DNA of 64,000 bases from contig QXXL01000016.1 in assembly GCA_009911505.1 (NCBI GenBank), positions 1 to 64,000 of the forward strand. Reading direction: 5' to 3'. Within the stretch, counting starts at the first letter, position 1, and the number at the start of each line of letters is the position of its first letter. Below the pieces are notes generated by a model. The model did not search any database. It was given only the letters and a program-made list of their open reading frames with translations, and was not told the DNA's origin. Both the position numbers and the translations under genes were made by a program. Positions 9,014 to 19,129 of this stretch are shown here, piece after piece. The stretch is from Lachnospiraceae bacterium. GTDB taxonomy: Bacteria; Bacillota; Clostridia; Lachnospirales; Lachnospiraceae.

Positions 9014-9377
9014 TTCCTGGGCCTTCGGACGTTGACTGTAATACAAAACGCCGTGCGGATGGTGGGGGAAAACCGTGGGGTTTTTTTGGATATTGACCAT
9101 TTGGATTTTGACGATAAAGCGGTATTCCATTCCCTTGGGACAGGTAAAACTGAGGGGGTGTTCCAGCTTGAAAGCGCTGGGATGAAAAACTTTATAAAGG
9201 AGTTAAAGCCTAAGAATTTAGAGGATGTCATAGCGGGGATTTCCCTTTACCGCCCGGGGCCTATGGATTTTATCCCGGCATATATCCGCGGCAAAAACAA
9301 TGCGGGCCAGATTACCTATGACTGCCCGCAGCTTGAACCTATCTTAGAATCAACCTACGGCTGTATCGTTTACCAAG
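9014..9377 (+). CDS. dnaE: DnaE exon 2 (residues 553-674, last codon split)
   Basis: A 364-base exon between the two introns. It encodes FLGLRTLTVIQNAVRMV, FQLESAGMKNFIKEL and ISLYRPGPMDFIPAYI, all conserved DnaE polymerase-core segments, and ends in GCIVYQ plus the first base of a Glu codon. The reading frame is open throughout and continues exon 1 directly. At the 3' junction the split codon G|AA is completed by exon 3 to give YQEQVMQIV, the expected conserved motif. Confidence 0.92.
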
Positions 9378-10105
9378 GTGCGACCCGTTCCTAGTTTAAA
9401 TAAACAAAGGCTAGGCACATTATTTAAAGTAATGGAGAACTGCAATTTCAAAGTATGGAATGAAGGGGTAACGCCCTAAAACATACTCTTTAATACTCCG
9501 GCTGGCATCATAAGCGGAAACGCCAGGTGTCAGAAGCCCGGTGAAGTCGGCAGAAATAAACCTAAGTCAAGGGCAAGCTTAATTCCTAACTGGATGAAAG
9601 TATGGGATATGGTTTGTGATATGCCGGAAGTCTATAAAGCTTCTATGGCGAGTATGTTGTAATGACTGACGAACTCGAGGATTGAAAGGATCTAAATACG
9701 GCTGTATGGAAACATACAGGGCCGCCCATAGCGGTGTTAGTGTGGTAAAGTAAGAATCTTGGTTATGAAATACCATGTTGTGTTACAGGCACATCCAAGC
9801 TAACAGGTCCATATTGAGCGCCTAAGGAAGCCATGCAAAGATAGAAATTGTGGAACGGGGAAAGATACCGGGTATGTAGCATAAATTTGTTGGATATAGA
9901 CTGTCGAAGGACAATAAGCAGTCGAACCGGTGTTAAAAAGCAGTGGCCGAACCTGTGAAGCTCCTGTAATGGGAATGGAGGGATGGCCACAAGCCGTTGT
10001 AACTGAAGGCTGCAACGGTGGAACGCCGTGTGCGGTGAAAGCCGCATGCACGGTGTGGAGTGGGGGAAAAGCCAGAGATCATTTCAAAGGCTTACCTATC
10101 ACTAT
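9378..10105 (+). mobile_element. Group II intron 2 in dnaE, ORF-less
   Basis: The 728-base intron begins GTGCGACCCG and ends CTATCACTAT. Domain V is at 10023-10056, identical to intron 1. Domain VI is shorter, with AAGCC and GGCTT as stem. EBS1 candidate CTTGGT (9758-9763) pairs perfectly with ACCAAG at the end of exon 2. It lies 380 bases into the intron, against 359 in intron 1. The first 300 or so bases share little with intron 1 while the last 90 are partly near identical. No maturase frame is present. The insertion splits a codon (phase 1). Confidence 0.9.
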
Positions 10106-11565
10106 AACAAGTTATGCAGATTGTGCGGGATTTGGCGGGCTATACCTGGGGCCGGAGCGATCTGGTGCGCCGCGCAATGTCTAAGAAAAAGCAGTCTGTC
10201 ATGGAGCAGGAGCGGAAAAACTTCGTCTTCGGGAATAAAGATGAACATGTGGCAGGCTGTGTGGCAAACGGCATTGAAGAGAAAACAGCCAATAAGATAT
10301 TTGACGAAATGATTGATTTTGCCAAATATGCATTTAATAAATCGCATGCCGCGGCCTATGCTGTTGTAGCCTACCAGACAGCTTATTTAAAATATTATTA
10401 TCCGGAGGAATTTATGGCGGCGCTTATGACCTCTGTACAGGATCATGTCAACAAAGTATCTGAATATATTTTGACCTGCCGCCGGATGGGCATTGAGATT
10501 CTGCCGCCAGATATCAATGAGGGCGAAAGCGGCTTTTCCGTTTCGGGACAGCGGATCCGCTATGGGCTGTCAGCGATCAAAAGCGTAGGGCGCCTGGTAA
10601 TTTCGGCCATTCTTGAGGAGAGGCAGACGGGGGGCAGCTTTTCCTCATTAAAAGACTTCCTCACCCGTATGAGTGGCAAGGAGGTCAACAAGCGTGCAGT
10701 AGAGAATTTTATTAAATCAGGCGCATTTGACGGTTTAGAAGGCACCCGGAAGCAGAAAATGCTGGTATACAGTATGATTATGGACAATATCCATCAGGAA
10801 CACAAGCATTCCATCGCCGGGCAGTTAAGCTTGTTTGACCTGGTTGGCGAGGAACAAAAAAAAGAATATGAGGTTTCCATGCCAAACGTGGGGGAGTATG
10901 AAAAAGAAGAGCTGCTTAGTTTTGAAAAAGAAGTTTTGGGGATTTATGTCAGCGGGCACCCGCTTGAGGAATACGAGGAGCGCTGGCGCAAAAATATCAC
11001 TGCTACCACTGCGGATTTCCTGCTGGACGAAGAAACGGGGGAGGTTAAGGTCAAGGATGGGGCATCTGTCATGGCAGGCGGGATGATCACGGACAAAACT
11101 GTCAAATATACGAAGAACAACCAGGCCATGGCATTTGTTACAATTGAAGATCTGCTTGGAACTGTTGAGGTCGTTGTGTTCCCGCGCGACTATGCTAAAA
11201 ACCAAGAGCTGCTTACAGAGGATGCAAAAGTATTTATCCGTGGCAGGGCGAGCGTAGAGGAAGAAAAAAACGGCAAGCTGATCTGTGAAAAGGTGTATTC
11301 GTTTGATGCGGCTAAGAGGGAGCTTTGGCTTCAGTTTGCGGATAGGGAACAGTTTGCGGCAGGTGAAGAAGCCCTTTATGGGATGCTGGCTGATTCAGAT
11401 GGGAATGACGCGGTTGTTGTTTATATCTCGGCAGAAAAAAGGATGAAGCGGCTTGCGGCTAGTAAAAATGTCTGTATTGGTACGGAATTGTTGGGGATTC
11501 TGAGCGCCGCTTACGGTGAAAATAATGTAAAAGTTGTGGAAAAGCCTATTGAAATGCAGAGGTAA
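10106..11565 (+). CDS. dnaE: DnaE exon 3 (to the C-terminus)
   Basis: Starts AA CAA GTT ATG, completing the Glu codon and reading EQVMQIVRDLAGYTWG. It continues with MSKKKQSVMEQER, the NKSHAAAYAVVAYQTAYLKYY segment, a helix-hairpin-helix region (KRAVENFIKSGAFDG) and an OB-fold with GTVEVVVFPRDY. This completes the fingers, beta-binding and C-terminal domains. There is no sign of degradation in this exon, which argues that dnaE is functional and its introns are spliced. pfkA follows 71 bases downstream on the same strand. Confidence 0.92.
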
Positions 11566-11636
11566 AGAGATTAAAATAGAATCAAATGGAAGAAACAGGC
11601 AGCCAGTTACACAGATAATTGAGGAGGATACATGTT

Positions 11637-12611
11637 ATGTCAAATGAAATTAAGACAATTGGCGTATTAACCAGCGGAGGCGACGCACCGGGCATGAATG
11701 CTGCTATTCGCGCGGTAGTCCGTGAGGCGTTGGGCAAAGGCGTTAAGGTAAAAGGGATTAAGAGGGGGTACGCAGGGCTTTTGCAGGAAGAGATTATTGA
11801 CATGGAGGCCAGGGACGTTTCCGATACAATCCAGCGCGGCGGCACTATTTTACAGACTGCACGCTGCCGGGAATTTACGACATATGAAGGGCAGCAGCAG
11901 GGGGCGGATATCTGCCGTAAGCACGGGATTGACGGCGTCATTGTAGTGGGCGGCGACGGTTCGTTCCGCGGGGCGCAAAAGCTTGCGTCGCTTGGTATCA
12001 ATACGGTTGCGCTTCCGGGTACGATAGATTTGGATATTGCCTGCACAGAGTATACGATTGGCTTTGATACGGCGGTTAATACAGCAATGGAAGCGATTGA
12101 TAAAGTCCGGGATACGTCTACATCCCATGAACGCTGCAGTATTATAGAAGTAATGGGCCGTGGCGCAGGGTTTATCGCGCTTTGGACCGGGATTGCAAAT
12201 GGGGCGGAGGATATCCTTTTACCTGAGCGGTATGATTATGACGAGCAAAAGCTGGTAAACCATATTATTGAGAACCGCAGGCGCGGCAAGCAGCACCATA
12301 TTATTATCAATGCAGAAGGGATTGGATATTCGCAGAGTATGGCAAAGCGGATTGAAGCGGCCACCGGCATTGAGACGAGGGCGACTATTTTGGGGCACAT
12401 GCAGCGTGGCGGGAGCCCGACCTGTAAGGACCGCGTGTATGCTTCTATTATGGGGGCGTATGCGGTGGATTTGCTGTGCAAGGGAAAAACAAACCGTGTG
12501 GTAGCGTACCGGCATGGGGATTTTGTGGATTTTGATATTGACGAGGCGCTTTCGATGGAAAAGGGCATCTCTGAGTATCAGTTCGAGGTTTGCCGGAACC
12601 TTTCTATTTAA
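11637..12611 (+). CDS. pfkA: ATP-dependent 6-phosphofructokinase
   Basis: A protein of 324 residues catalysing ATP-dependent phosphorylation of fructose 6-phosphate in glycolysis. Motifs are GVLTSGGDAPGMNAAIR (nucleotide site), GGDGSFRGA, where glycine after GGD fits ATP rather than pyrophosphate use, PGTIDLD with the catalytic aspartate, and HMQRGGSPTC. The usual Asn of PGTIDND is Leu here, a noticeable substitution next to the active site. I chose the ATG at 11637 because GAGGAGG lies 9 bases before it; the TTG at 11619 would lie before that ribosome site. Confidence 0.92.
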   Translation: MSNEIKTIGVLTSGGDAPGMNAAIRAVVREALGKGVKVKGIKRGYAGLLQEEIIDMEARDVSDTIQRGGTILQTARCREFTTYEGQQQGADICRKHGIDGVIVVGGDGSFRGAQKLASLGINTVALPGTIDLDIACTEYTIGFDTAVNTAMEAIDKVRDTSTSHERCSIIEVMGRGAGFIALWTGIANGAEDILLPERYDYDEQKLVNHIIENRRRGKQHHIIINAEGIGYSQSMAKRIEAATGIETRATILGHMQRGGSPTCKDRVYASIMGAYAVDLLCKGKTNRVVAYRHGDFVDFDIDEALSMEKGISEYQFEVCRNLSI

Positions 12612-12673
12612 AATGTTTGCAGTGGACGCCGTTAGGGGGATTTTTTTGCCGCGCATATCTGGAAAAACTCCTC

Positions 12674-12702
12674 TTGTTTTTTGAAAATGTATATGTTATA
12701 AT
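12674..12702 (+). promoter_or_regulatory. Sigma-A promoter of tig
   Basis: TTGTTT (12674-12679), a 17-base spacer and a perfect TATAAT (12697-12702). The leader to the tig start at 12847 is about 140 bases, with nothing else recognised in it. Confidence 0.65.
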
Positions 12703-12846
12703 ATCAAAATGACTGCGGCGGCGGAAGTATGCCTATTTTGGGGTTTTCCAGTGAATCAGGCGCTTTGCCGGTAAGGAAGTTTATCTGCAACAAAAAATGT
12801 AACGGCAGAGGCGTATACATTTGTATATAAGGAGGAAACAGCTATT

Positions 12847-14148
12847 ATGAGCGTACAGGTAGAAACTTTAGAGAAGAATATGGCAAAGCTTACAATCGAA
12901 GTGTCTGAGGACAAAGTGGAAGACGCAATACAACAGGCATATTTAAAACAGAAAGGAAAGATCCGGCTCCCGGGCTTCCGGAAAGGGAAGGTTCCGCGGA
13001 AGATGATTGAGAAGATGTATGGGCCGGATATCTTTTTTGAAGATGCGGCGAACCAGCTAATCCAGGAAAACTGGATGCCGGCTGCAGACGAAAGCGGCTT
13101 ATCGGTTGTATCCCGTCCGGTAATTGACATTGTACAGCTTGAGCAGGGCAAGCCGTTTATTTTCACCGCGGAAGTGGCAGTAAGGCCGGAAGTGGCGCTC
13201 GGGGAATATAAAGGCATTTCTGTGATGAAGGCAAATGCTGAGGTGTCAGATGAAGAAGTAGACCAGGTTGTAGAGCGCGAGCGCGGACAGAACGCCAGAT
13301 CAATCGTGGTAGAGGATCGCGGGGCCGAAAACGGCGATACCGTTGTCATTGATTATGAAGGGTTTATGGACGGCGTAGCGTTCGATGGCGGGAAGGGTGA
13401 GAAGCATCCCCTTGAGCTGGGCTCGCATTCGTTTATAGATACATTTGAAGAGCAGTTAATCGGTAAGAAGAGCGGCGAGGAAGTGGAAGTGCATGTGACC
13501 TTCCCAGAAGAATACCATGCCGAAGAGCTGGCAGGAAAGCCCGCTGTATTCCAGGTGTTAATCCATGAAATACGGGTAAAGGAGCTGCCGGAGCTTGACG
13601 ATGAATTTGCGCAGGACGTATCAGAGTTTGATACGCTGCAAGAATATAAAGAAGACATTAAAAAACAGCTTTTGAAAAAAGCAAAAGAAGAAGCTGCGCG
13701 TGTCAAAGAAGACGAAGCAGTCGGCAAAGTAGTGGAAAAGGCTTCTATGGAGATTCCGGAAGCGATGATCGATACGCAGGTAGAGGTCATGATAGAAGAT
13801 TTTGCACAGAGGATACAGAACCAGGGGCTTGGATTTGAACAGTATATGCAGTTTTCCGGGCTGACCCCTGATAAGCTTAAGGAGCAGATGAGGCCGGAAG
13901 CAGTTTCGCGTATTGAAAGGAGCCTCGTCCTTGAGCAGATTGTAAAAGAAGAAAATATCCAGACAACGGAAGATGAATTAAAGGCGGAAGTTGAAAAGAT
14001 GGCGGCGTCATATGGCCTTAAGGCAGAGAAAATGATGGAGCAGATGAGTGAGGAAGACAAAGAGTCTATCCGCAGGGATTATGCCCTTCAGAAAGCCGCC
14101 AGCCTGATTGTAGAACATTCAGTGGAAGTAGAGGAAATAGAAGAATAG
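12847..14148 (+). CDS. tig: Trigger factor
   Basis: A protein of 433 residues. The N-terminal ribosome-binding domain has LPGFRKGKVPRKMIEKMYG, matching the GFRxGxxP ribosome-docking signature. The central FKBP-type domain reads DTVVIDYEGFMDG, followed by a long helical C-terminal chaperone domain. It binds nascent chains at the ribosome exit tunnel. GGAGGAAAC lies upstream of the ATG. The gene starts the tig-clpP-clpX-lon run that is conserved in many Firmicutes and links folding to quality-control proteolysis. Confidence 0.95.
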   Translation: MSVQVETLEKNMAKLTIEVSEDKVEDAIQQAYLKQKGKIRLPGFRKGKVPRKMIEKMYGPDIFFEDAANQLIQENWMPAADESGLSVVSRPVIDIVQLEQGKPFIFTAEVAVRPEVALGEYKGISVMKANAEVSDEEVDQVVERERGQNARSIVVEDRGAENGDTVVIDYEGFMDGVAFDGGKGEKHPLELGSHSFIDTFEEQLIGKKSGEEVEVHVTFPEEYHAEELAGKPAVFQVLIHEIRVKELPELDDEFAQDVSEFDTLQEYKEDIKKQLLKKAKEEAARVKEDEAVGKVVEKASMEIPEAMIDTQVEVMIEDFAQRIQNQGLGFEQYMQFSGLTPDKLKEQMRPEAVSRIERSLVLEQIVKEENIQTTEDELKAEVEKMAASYGLKAEKMMEQMSEEDKESIRRDYALQKAASLIVEHSVEVEEIEE

Positions 14149-14163
14149 GCAAATGGCATGATA

Positions 14164-14192
14164 GGTCGGGCCACATAGGCCCGGTCTGTTTT
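14164..14192 (+). terminator. Hairpin between tig and clpP
   Basis: GGTCGGGCC and GGCCCGGTC form a 9-pair stem with two G-U pairs and loop ACATA, then TGTTTT. The short U run suggests partial termination or attenuation between tig and clpP rather than a full stop. Confidence 0.5.
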
Positions 14193-14226
14193 GGCATAAC
14201 GGATTTATAAGCAGGAGGCAGGATAT

Positions 14227-14814
14227 ATGAGTTTAGTACCTTATGTCATTGAACAGACGAGTAGGGGAGAACGCAGCTACGATATTTTTTCGAGGCTGTT
14301 AAAGGACAGGATTATTTTCTTAGGGGAAGAAGTCAACGAAGCGACGGCGGGCCTTGTAGTGGCTCAGCTTTTGTTTCTAGAGTCGGAAGACCCAGGGAAG
14401 GATATCCAGCTTTATATCAATTCGCCAGGCGGCGTTGTCACAGCGGGGCTTGCGATTTACGATACGATGCAGTACATCAAATGCGATGTGTCTACGATCT
14501 GTATCGGGCTTGCAGCCAGTATGGGTGCATTCCTTTTGGCAGGGGGCACGAAGGGCAAGCGGATGGCGCTTCCGAACGCGGAGATTATGATCCACCAGCC
14601 GTCCGGCGGCGCTAAGGGTCAGGCAACGGAGATCGAAATTGCAGCTGAGAATATTTTAAAAACCAAAAAACGCCTGAATGAGATTTTAGCGGAAAATACT
14701 GGCAAGCCATATGAGGTGATTGCTGCAGATACGGAACGGGATCATTACCTTTCAGCGCAGGAGGCGAAGGAATACGGCTTAATTGATCTCGTCATAACGA
14801 ATCGTGAAAATTAA
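14227..14814 (+). CDS. clpP: ATP-dependent Clp protease proteolytic subunit
   Basis: A protein of 195 residues forming the tetradecameric serine peptidase. The catalytic Ser is in [10 protein letters not shown], the His in [13 protein letters not shown] and the Asp in the DTERDHYLS segment. The N-terminus [28 protein letters not shown] is the usual axial-pore sequence. AGGAGGCAGG precedes the ATG. It is followed 20 bases later by clpX, its unfoldase partner. Confidence 0.96.
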   Translation: MSLVPYVIEQTSRGERSYDIFSRLLKDRIIFLGEEVNEATAGLVVAQLLFLESEDPGKDIQLYINSPGGVVTAGLAIYDTMQYIKCDVSTICIGLAASMGAFLLAGGTKGKRMALPNAEIMIHQPSGGAKGQATEIEIAAENILKTKKRLNEILAENTGKPYEVIAADTERDHYLSAQEAKEYGLIDLVITNREN

Positions 14815-14834
14815 TTATGGAGTGAAAAGCAACT

Positions 14835-16097
14835 ATGGCAGGAAGAAATATTATTGGCGGCGCAGATAAGATCTGCTGTTCCTTTTGCGGCAGGCCGCAG
14901 GAGCAGGTTAGAAAGCTGATTGCAGGCCCACGGGGCGCATTTATCTGTGACGAATGCGTAGATATCTGTGCAGAAATTATCGAAGAGGAGATGCAGGAAG
15001 AGGAAGAAGTAGAATTCCAAGCGCCGGAACAGGAGATTAACCTGCTCAAGCCGGAGGAATTGAAATCCTTCCTGGACGAATATGTAATCGGGCAGGAGAA
15101 AGCGAAAAAGGTGCTTTCTGTAGCTGTTTATAACCATTATAAGAAGATTCTGGCGGGTACGGATTTGGATGTGGAGCTGCAAAAGAGCAATGTCTTAATG
15201 TTGGGGCCGACTGGTTCAGGCAAGACGTACCTGGCGCAGACGCTGGCGCGTATTTTAAATGTGCCATTTGCCATTGCAGACGCTACCACGTTAACAGAAG
15301 CAGGCTATGTAGGGGAGGATGTTGAAAATATCCTGTTAAAAATTATACAGGCTGCGGATTACGATCTGGAACGTGCACAGCATGGGATTATTTATATAGA
15401 TGAAATTGACAAAATTACCAAGAAGTCGGAAAATGTATCCATTACAAGGGATGTATCTGGGGAAGGGGTACAGCAGGCCCTTTTGAAGATTTTAGAAGGC
15501 ACCGTCGCATCCGTACCGCCGCAGGGCGGAAGGAAGCATCCACAGCAGGAGCTGATTCAGATAGATACGACAAATATTTTGTTTATCTGCGGGGGTGCGT
15601 TTGACGGCTTAGAGAAAATTATTGAACGGAGGCTTGACCAGAAGTCCATTGGATTTAATGCTGTTGTGAAGGATAAGCGGGACATTAATGTAGGCGAAGC
15701 ATTTCAGCATGCAATGCCGCAGGATTTTATCAAATTTGGCTTGATACCGGAATTTATTGGCCGTGTGCCGGTTACGGTATCGTTGGACTCGCTAGACAGG
15801 GATGCATTGGTACGAATTTTGACGGAGCCGAAAAATTCTCTGGTGAGACAATATCAGAAGCTGTTTGAGCTGGATGGAGTAACATTGCACTTTGATCAGG
15901 ATGCGATTGAGGCGATTGCTGACAGGGCAATGGAAAGGCAGACAGGTGCAAGGGGGCTGCGCGCTATTATGGAGGATGTGATGATGGATCTGATGTATAC
16001 AGTTCCGTCAGATGATTTTATCACGGAATATACGATTCATCGGGATATGGTGGAAGGTATAGAAGACGGGTTGTTGTTAGAATCGAAGAGTGCGTAG
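14835..16097 (+). CDS. clpX: ATP-dependent Clp protease ATP-binding subunit
   Basis: A protein of 420 residues. The N-terminal zinc-binding domain has CSFCGRP and CDECVDIC. The AAA+ core has Walker A GPTGSGKT, Walker [11 protein letters not shown] and the sensor region [11 protein letters not shown] ClpP-contact loop of the IGF type is seen as KSIGFNA. It unfolds substrates and feeds ClpP. Spacing to clpP is 20 bases, so the two are almost certainly co-transcribed. lon follows. Confidence 0.96.
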   Translation: MAGRNIIGGADKICCSFCGRPQEQVRKLIAGPRGAFICDECVDICAEIIEEEMQEEEEVEFQAPEQEINLLKPEELKSFLDEYVIGQEKAKKVLSVAVYNHYKKILAGTDLDVELQKSNVLMLGPTGSGKTYLAQTLARILNVPFAIADATTLTEAGYVGEDVENILLKIIQAADYDLERAQHGIIYIDEIDKITKKSENVSITRDVSGEGVQQALLKILEGTVASVPPQGGRKHPQQELIQIDTTNILFICGGAFDGLEKIIERRLDQKSIGFNAVVKDKRDINVGEAFQHAMPQDFIKFGLIPEFIGRVPVTVSLDSLDRDALVRILTEPKNSLVRQYQKLFELDGVTLHFDQDAIEAIADRAMERQTGARGLRAIMEDVMMDLMYTVPSDDFITEYTIHRDMVEGIEDGLLLESKSA

Positions 16098-16188
16098 GAC
16101 GGATTGCGTACAGAGGGGAGCTGTCGCGGTAATGATGGATGTTGTTGCTGCTGACAGCTCAATGTTATTTTTGGAAAGGGGAACAACA

Positions 16189-18513
16189 TTGGACGACAAA
16201 ATAATCACAATTCCAGCGGTAGCATTGCGCGGAATGACAATCCTGCCCGGTATGGTGGCACATTTTGATGTGAGCCGAGGACGTTCTATCCGGGCAATTG
16301 AAGAAGCTATGATGGAAAAACAGGAGATTTTTCTGGTGACACAACGCGATGTGGAAGACGATGATCCACAAATTGAGGATTTGTACCATATCGGCATTAT
16401 TGCCCGGATTAAACAGGTGATTAAGATGCAAAATGGGATTGTCCGCATTTTAGTGGAAGGTGAGCAGCGCGCAGAGCTTTCCGGTATTATTGAACAGGCT
16501 TCTTATTTGCTGGTGGAAGCCGTTTACCTGGAAGAAGGGCATGATACTTATACAGATGAAGCCAGGGAGGGGATACGGCGCGCTGTCCAGGAAGCCTATG
16601 TGCGCTATGCGACATTAAACCCCAAGCTGGGCAAAGAATTTTTGCGCCAGACTTCGGAGACAAAGGATGCAGGCAAATTGATGGATCTGATTGCCAATAA
16701 TATTTCTGTTTACTATGAAGACAGGCAGCGGTATCTGGAAGCAGTGACATTAGAGGAACGTTACGAAGTGCTGATGGGGATCCTGCTGAAGGAAATCAAT
16801 GTAATATCAATTAAAAACGAGTTTCAGGCGAAAGTCAAGGATCGTGTGGATAAGAACCAGAAGGAGTATTTGCTCAGGGAACAGATGAAGGTGATCCGCG
16901 AGGAGCTGGGGGAGGATAATACAGAGTCTGATGCCGACCAGTTTTTGTCAGCGTTAAAAAAACTCAAGGCAAAAAAAGATATTAAAGATAAGATCCGAAA
17001 AGAAATTGAACGTTTTAAAAATATTAATTCCAATTCATCCGAGAGCGCTGTAGCGCGGGGCTATATTGAAACGATCCTGGAGCTGCCGTGGGATAAGGCG
17101 TCAAAGGATAACCGGGATTTGAAAAATGCGGCGAAGGTGCTAGACGATGATCATTACGGGTTGGAAAAGGTGAAGGAGAGGATGCTTGAGTTTCTGGCAG
17201 TCCGCAACCTGACGAATAAAGGGGAGAGCCCGATTATCTGCCTGGTGGGCCCGCCTGGAACAGGTAAGACGAGTATTGCCAAATCGGTGGCAAAGGCGTT
17301 AGACAAAAAGTATGTGCGTATCTGCCTGGGCGGCGTCCGGGATGAAGCAGAAATCCGCGGCCACAGAAGGACTTATGTCGGGGCAATGCCGGGCAGGATT
17401 GCCGCAGGGCTGCGGATGGCAGGGGTAAAAAACCCGTTAATGCTTTTGGATGAAATTGACAAGGTAAGCAGCGACTACAAGGGGGATACCTCCTCCGCGC
17501 TGCTGGAGGTGCTGGATTCGGAGCAAAACGACAAATTCAGAGATCATTATGTAGAGATCCCGTTGGATTTGTCAGAGGTGCTGTTTATTGCGACGGCGAA
17601 TTCCGCGCAGGAGATCCCAAGGCCGCTTTTGGACCGGATGGAGCTGATTGAGGTCAGCAGCTATACGGAGAATGAGAAAATACACATTGCAAAAGAGCAT
17701 CTGGTGCGCAAGCAGGTAAAGAAAAACGGGCTTACCAAAAGCCAGATTGCCATAAGCGGGGATGCGCTCGCTATGGCGATCCGCGGTTATACCAAGGAAG
17801 CGGGCGTGCGCAGCTTAGAACGCAAGATCGGTGAAATCTGCAGAAAGGCCGCCAGGGAAATTTATGAGGGCAGCAAGAAAAAGGTGTCTATTACGAAAAA
17901 GAACCTGCCGCAGTACCTGGGGAAAGAAAAGTATACGTTTGATATGGCAAATAAAACAGACGAGGTTGGTATTGTCAGGGGCCTTGCGTGGACAAGCGTA
18001 GGCGGAGACACACTGGAAATTGAAGTCAATGTAATGCCAGGGAAAGGGGAGTTCCGTTTGACAGGGCAGCTTGGCGATGTGATGAAAGAGTCGGCGCAGG
18101 CAGGCATTAGCTATATCCGTTCCGTAAGCTCAGAGTATAAGATTTCCAAATCCTTTTTTAAGGAAAACGATATCCACATCCATATTCCCGAAGGCGCTGT
18201 GCCTAAAGACGGGCCGTCTGCGGGGATTACGATGGCGACTGCCATGCTTTCGGCTATTACAGGGCAAAAGGTGCGTGCAGATGTGGCAATGACCGGGGAA
18301 ATCACACTGCGCGGCAGGGTGCTTGCGATTGGCGGGCTAAAAGAAAAGACATTAGCAGCCAAAAATGCGGGGATTAAAACAATCTGTGTCCCGCGTAAAA
18401 ATGAAAAGGATATGGATGAGATCAGCGATGAAATCAAACAGGGGCTTACGATTGTCTATGTGGAAACAATGACTGACGTACTGAAAGCGGCTTTTGTTAA
18501 CAAAAAAGGATAA
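16189..18513 (+). CDS. lon: ATP-dependent protease Lon
   Basis: A protein of 774 residues from the proposed TTG start. The N-terminal substrate domain begins IPAVALRGMTILPGMVAHFD, the AAA+ domain has Walker A GPPGTGKTS and Walker B MLLDEIDK, and the C-terminal peptidase has the Ser of KDGPSAGITMA and the Lys of GGLKEKTLAAK. TTG at 16189 is preferred because GGAAAGGGGA lies just before it and the protein then starts like other Lons. The frame is open upstream to 16090, overlapping clpX, so a longer form starting at an ATG near 16132 is possible. Confidence 0.92.
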   Translation: MDDKIITIPAVALRGMTILPGMVAHFDVSRGRSIRAIEEAMMEKQEIFLVTQRDVEDDDPQIEDLYHIGIIARIKQVIKMQNGIVRILVEGEQRAELSGIIEQASYLLVEAVYLEEGHDTYTDEAREGIRRAVQEAYVRYATLNPKLGKEFLRQTSETKDAGKLMDLIANNISVYYEDRQRYLEAVTLEERYEVLMGILLKEINVISIKNEFQAKVKDRVDKNQKEYLLREQMKVIREELGEDNTESDADQFLSALKKLKAKKDIKDKIRKEIERFKNINSNSSESAVARGYIETILELPWDKASKDNRDLKNAAKVLDDDHYGLEKVKERMLEFLAVRNLTNKGESPIICLVGPPGTGKTSIAKSVAKALDKKYVRICLGGVRDEAEIRGHRRTYVGAMPGRIAAGLRMAGVKNPLMLLDEIDKVSSDYKGDTSSALLEVLDSEQNDKFRDHYVEIPLDLSEVLFIATANSAQEIPRPLLDRMELIEVSSYTENEKIHIAKEHLVRKQVKKNGLTKSQIAISGDALAMAIRGYTKEAGVRSLERKIGEICRKAAREIYEGSKKKVSITKKNLPQYLGKEKYTFDMANKTDEVGIVRGLAWTSVGGDTLEIEVNVMPGKGEFRLTGQLGDVMKESAQAGISYIRSVSSEYKISKSFFKENDIHIHIPEGAVPKDGPSAGITMATAMLSAITGQKVRADVAMTGEITLRGRVLAIGGLKEKTLAAKNAGIKTICVPRKNEKDMDEISDEIKQGLTIVYVETMTDVLKAAFVNKKG

Positions 18514-18526
18514 AAAGGGGATAGAT

Positions 18527-19111
18527 ATGGTAATAAAAAACGTAGAACTTGAAACCGTGTGCGGCATTACAAGCACCCTGCCGGAAAATATCTTGCCAGA
18601 AGTGGCTTTTTCCGGCAAGTCCAATGTTGGCAAATCATCGCTGATTAACGGGCTTATGAACCGCAAATCACTGGCAAGGACTTCTTCCCAGCCAGGGAAG
18701 ACCCAGACCATTAATTTCTATAATATCAACAATGCCATGTATTTGGTTGATTTGCCCGGATACGGCTATGCTAAGGCGCCGGAAAAGGAAAAGTTCAAAT
18801 GGGGTAAAATGATTGAGCGCTACCTACACCAATCAAAGCAGTTAAAAGCAGTATTCCTTTTAATTGACATCCGCCACGACCCGTCGGCAAACGATAAGAC
18901 GATGTACGACTGGATTGTTTATCAGGGGTATGAACCTGTTATCATTGCAACCAAGCTGGACAAGCTTAAAAAATCTCAGGTAAAAAAGCATGTAGACGCT
19001 ATCCGCATGGGCCTCTCTTTGACCCCAGGCACAAAGATTTTTCCGTATTCTTCCACGACAAAACAGGGGCGGGATGAGATTTGGGAATATATTGATTCCC
19101 TGGTGCTTTAA
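18527..19111 (+). CDS. engB: Ribosome-biogenesis GTPase EngB/YsxC
   Basis: A protein of 194 residues. G1 is FSGKSNVGKSSLIN, G3 is LVDLPGYGYAKA and G4 is ATKLDK. It is needed for late assembly of the large ribosomal subunit. The ATG at 18527 has AAGGGG before it; the frame is open upstream into the end of lon but without a ribosome site. It follows lon by 13 bases, a common Firmicute arrangement. Confidence 0.94.
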   Translation: MVIKNVELETVCGITSTLPENILPEVAFSGKSNVGKSSLINGLMNRKSLARTSSQPGKTQTINFYNINNAMYLVDLPGYGYAKAPEKEKFKWGKMIERYLHQSKQLKAVFLLIDIRHDPSANDKTMYDWIVYQGYEPVIIATKLDKLKKSQVKKHVDAIRMGLSLTPGTKIFPYSSTTKQGRDEIWEYIDSLVL

Positions 19112-19129
19112 CGGGCTGGGAGGTGTTTT

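Noticed and set aside
8765..9130. Protein-coding frames inside the two introns (for example 8765-9130 minus, 9930-10184 plus)
   Set aside because: They overlap structured intron domains, have no ribosome site and resemble no reverse transcriptase or maturase.
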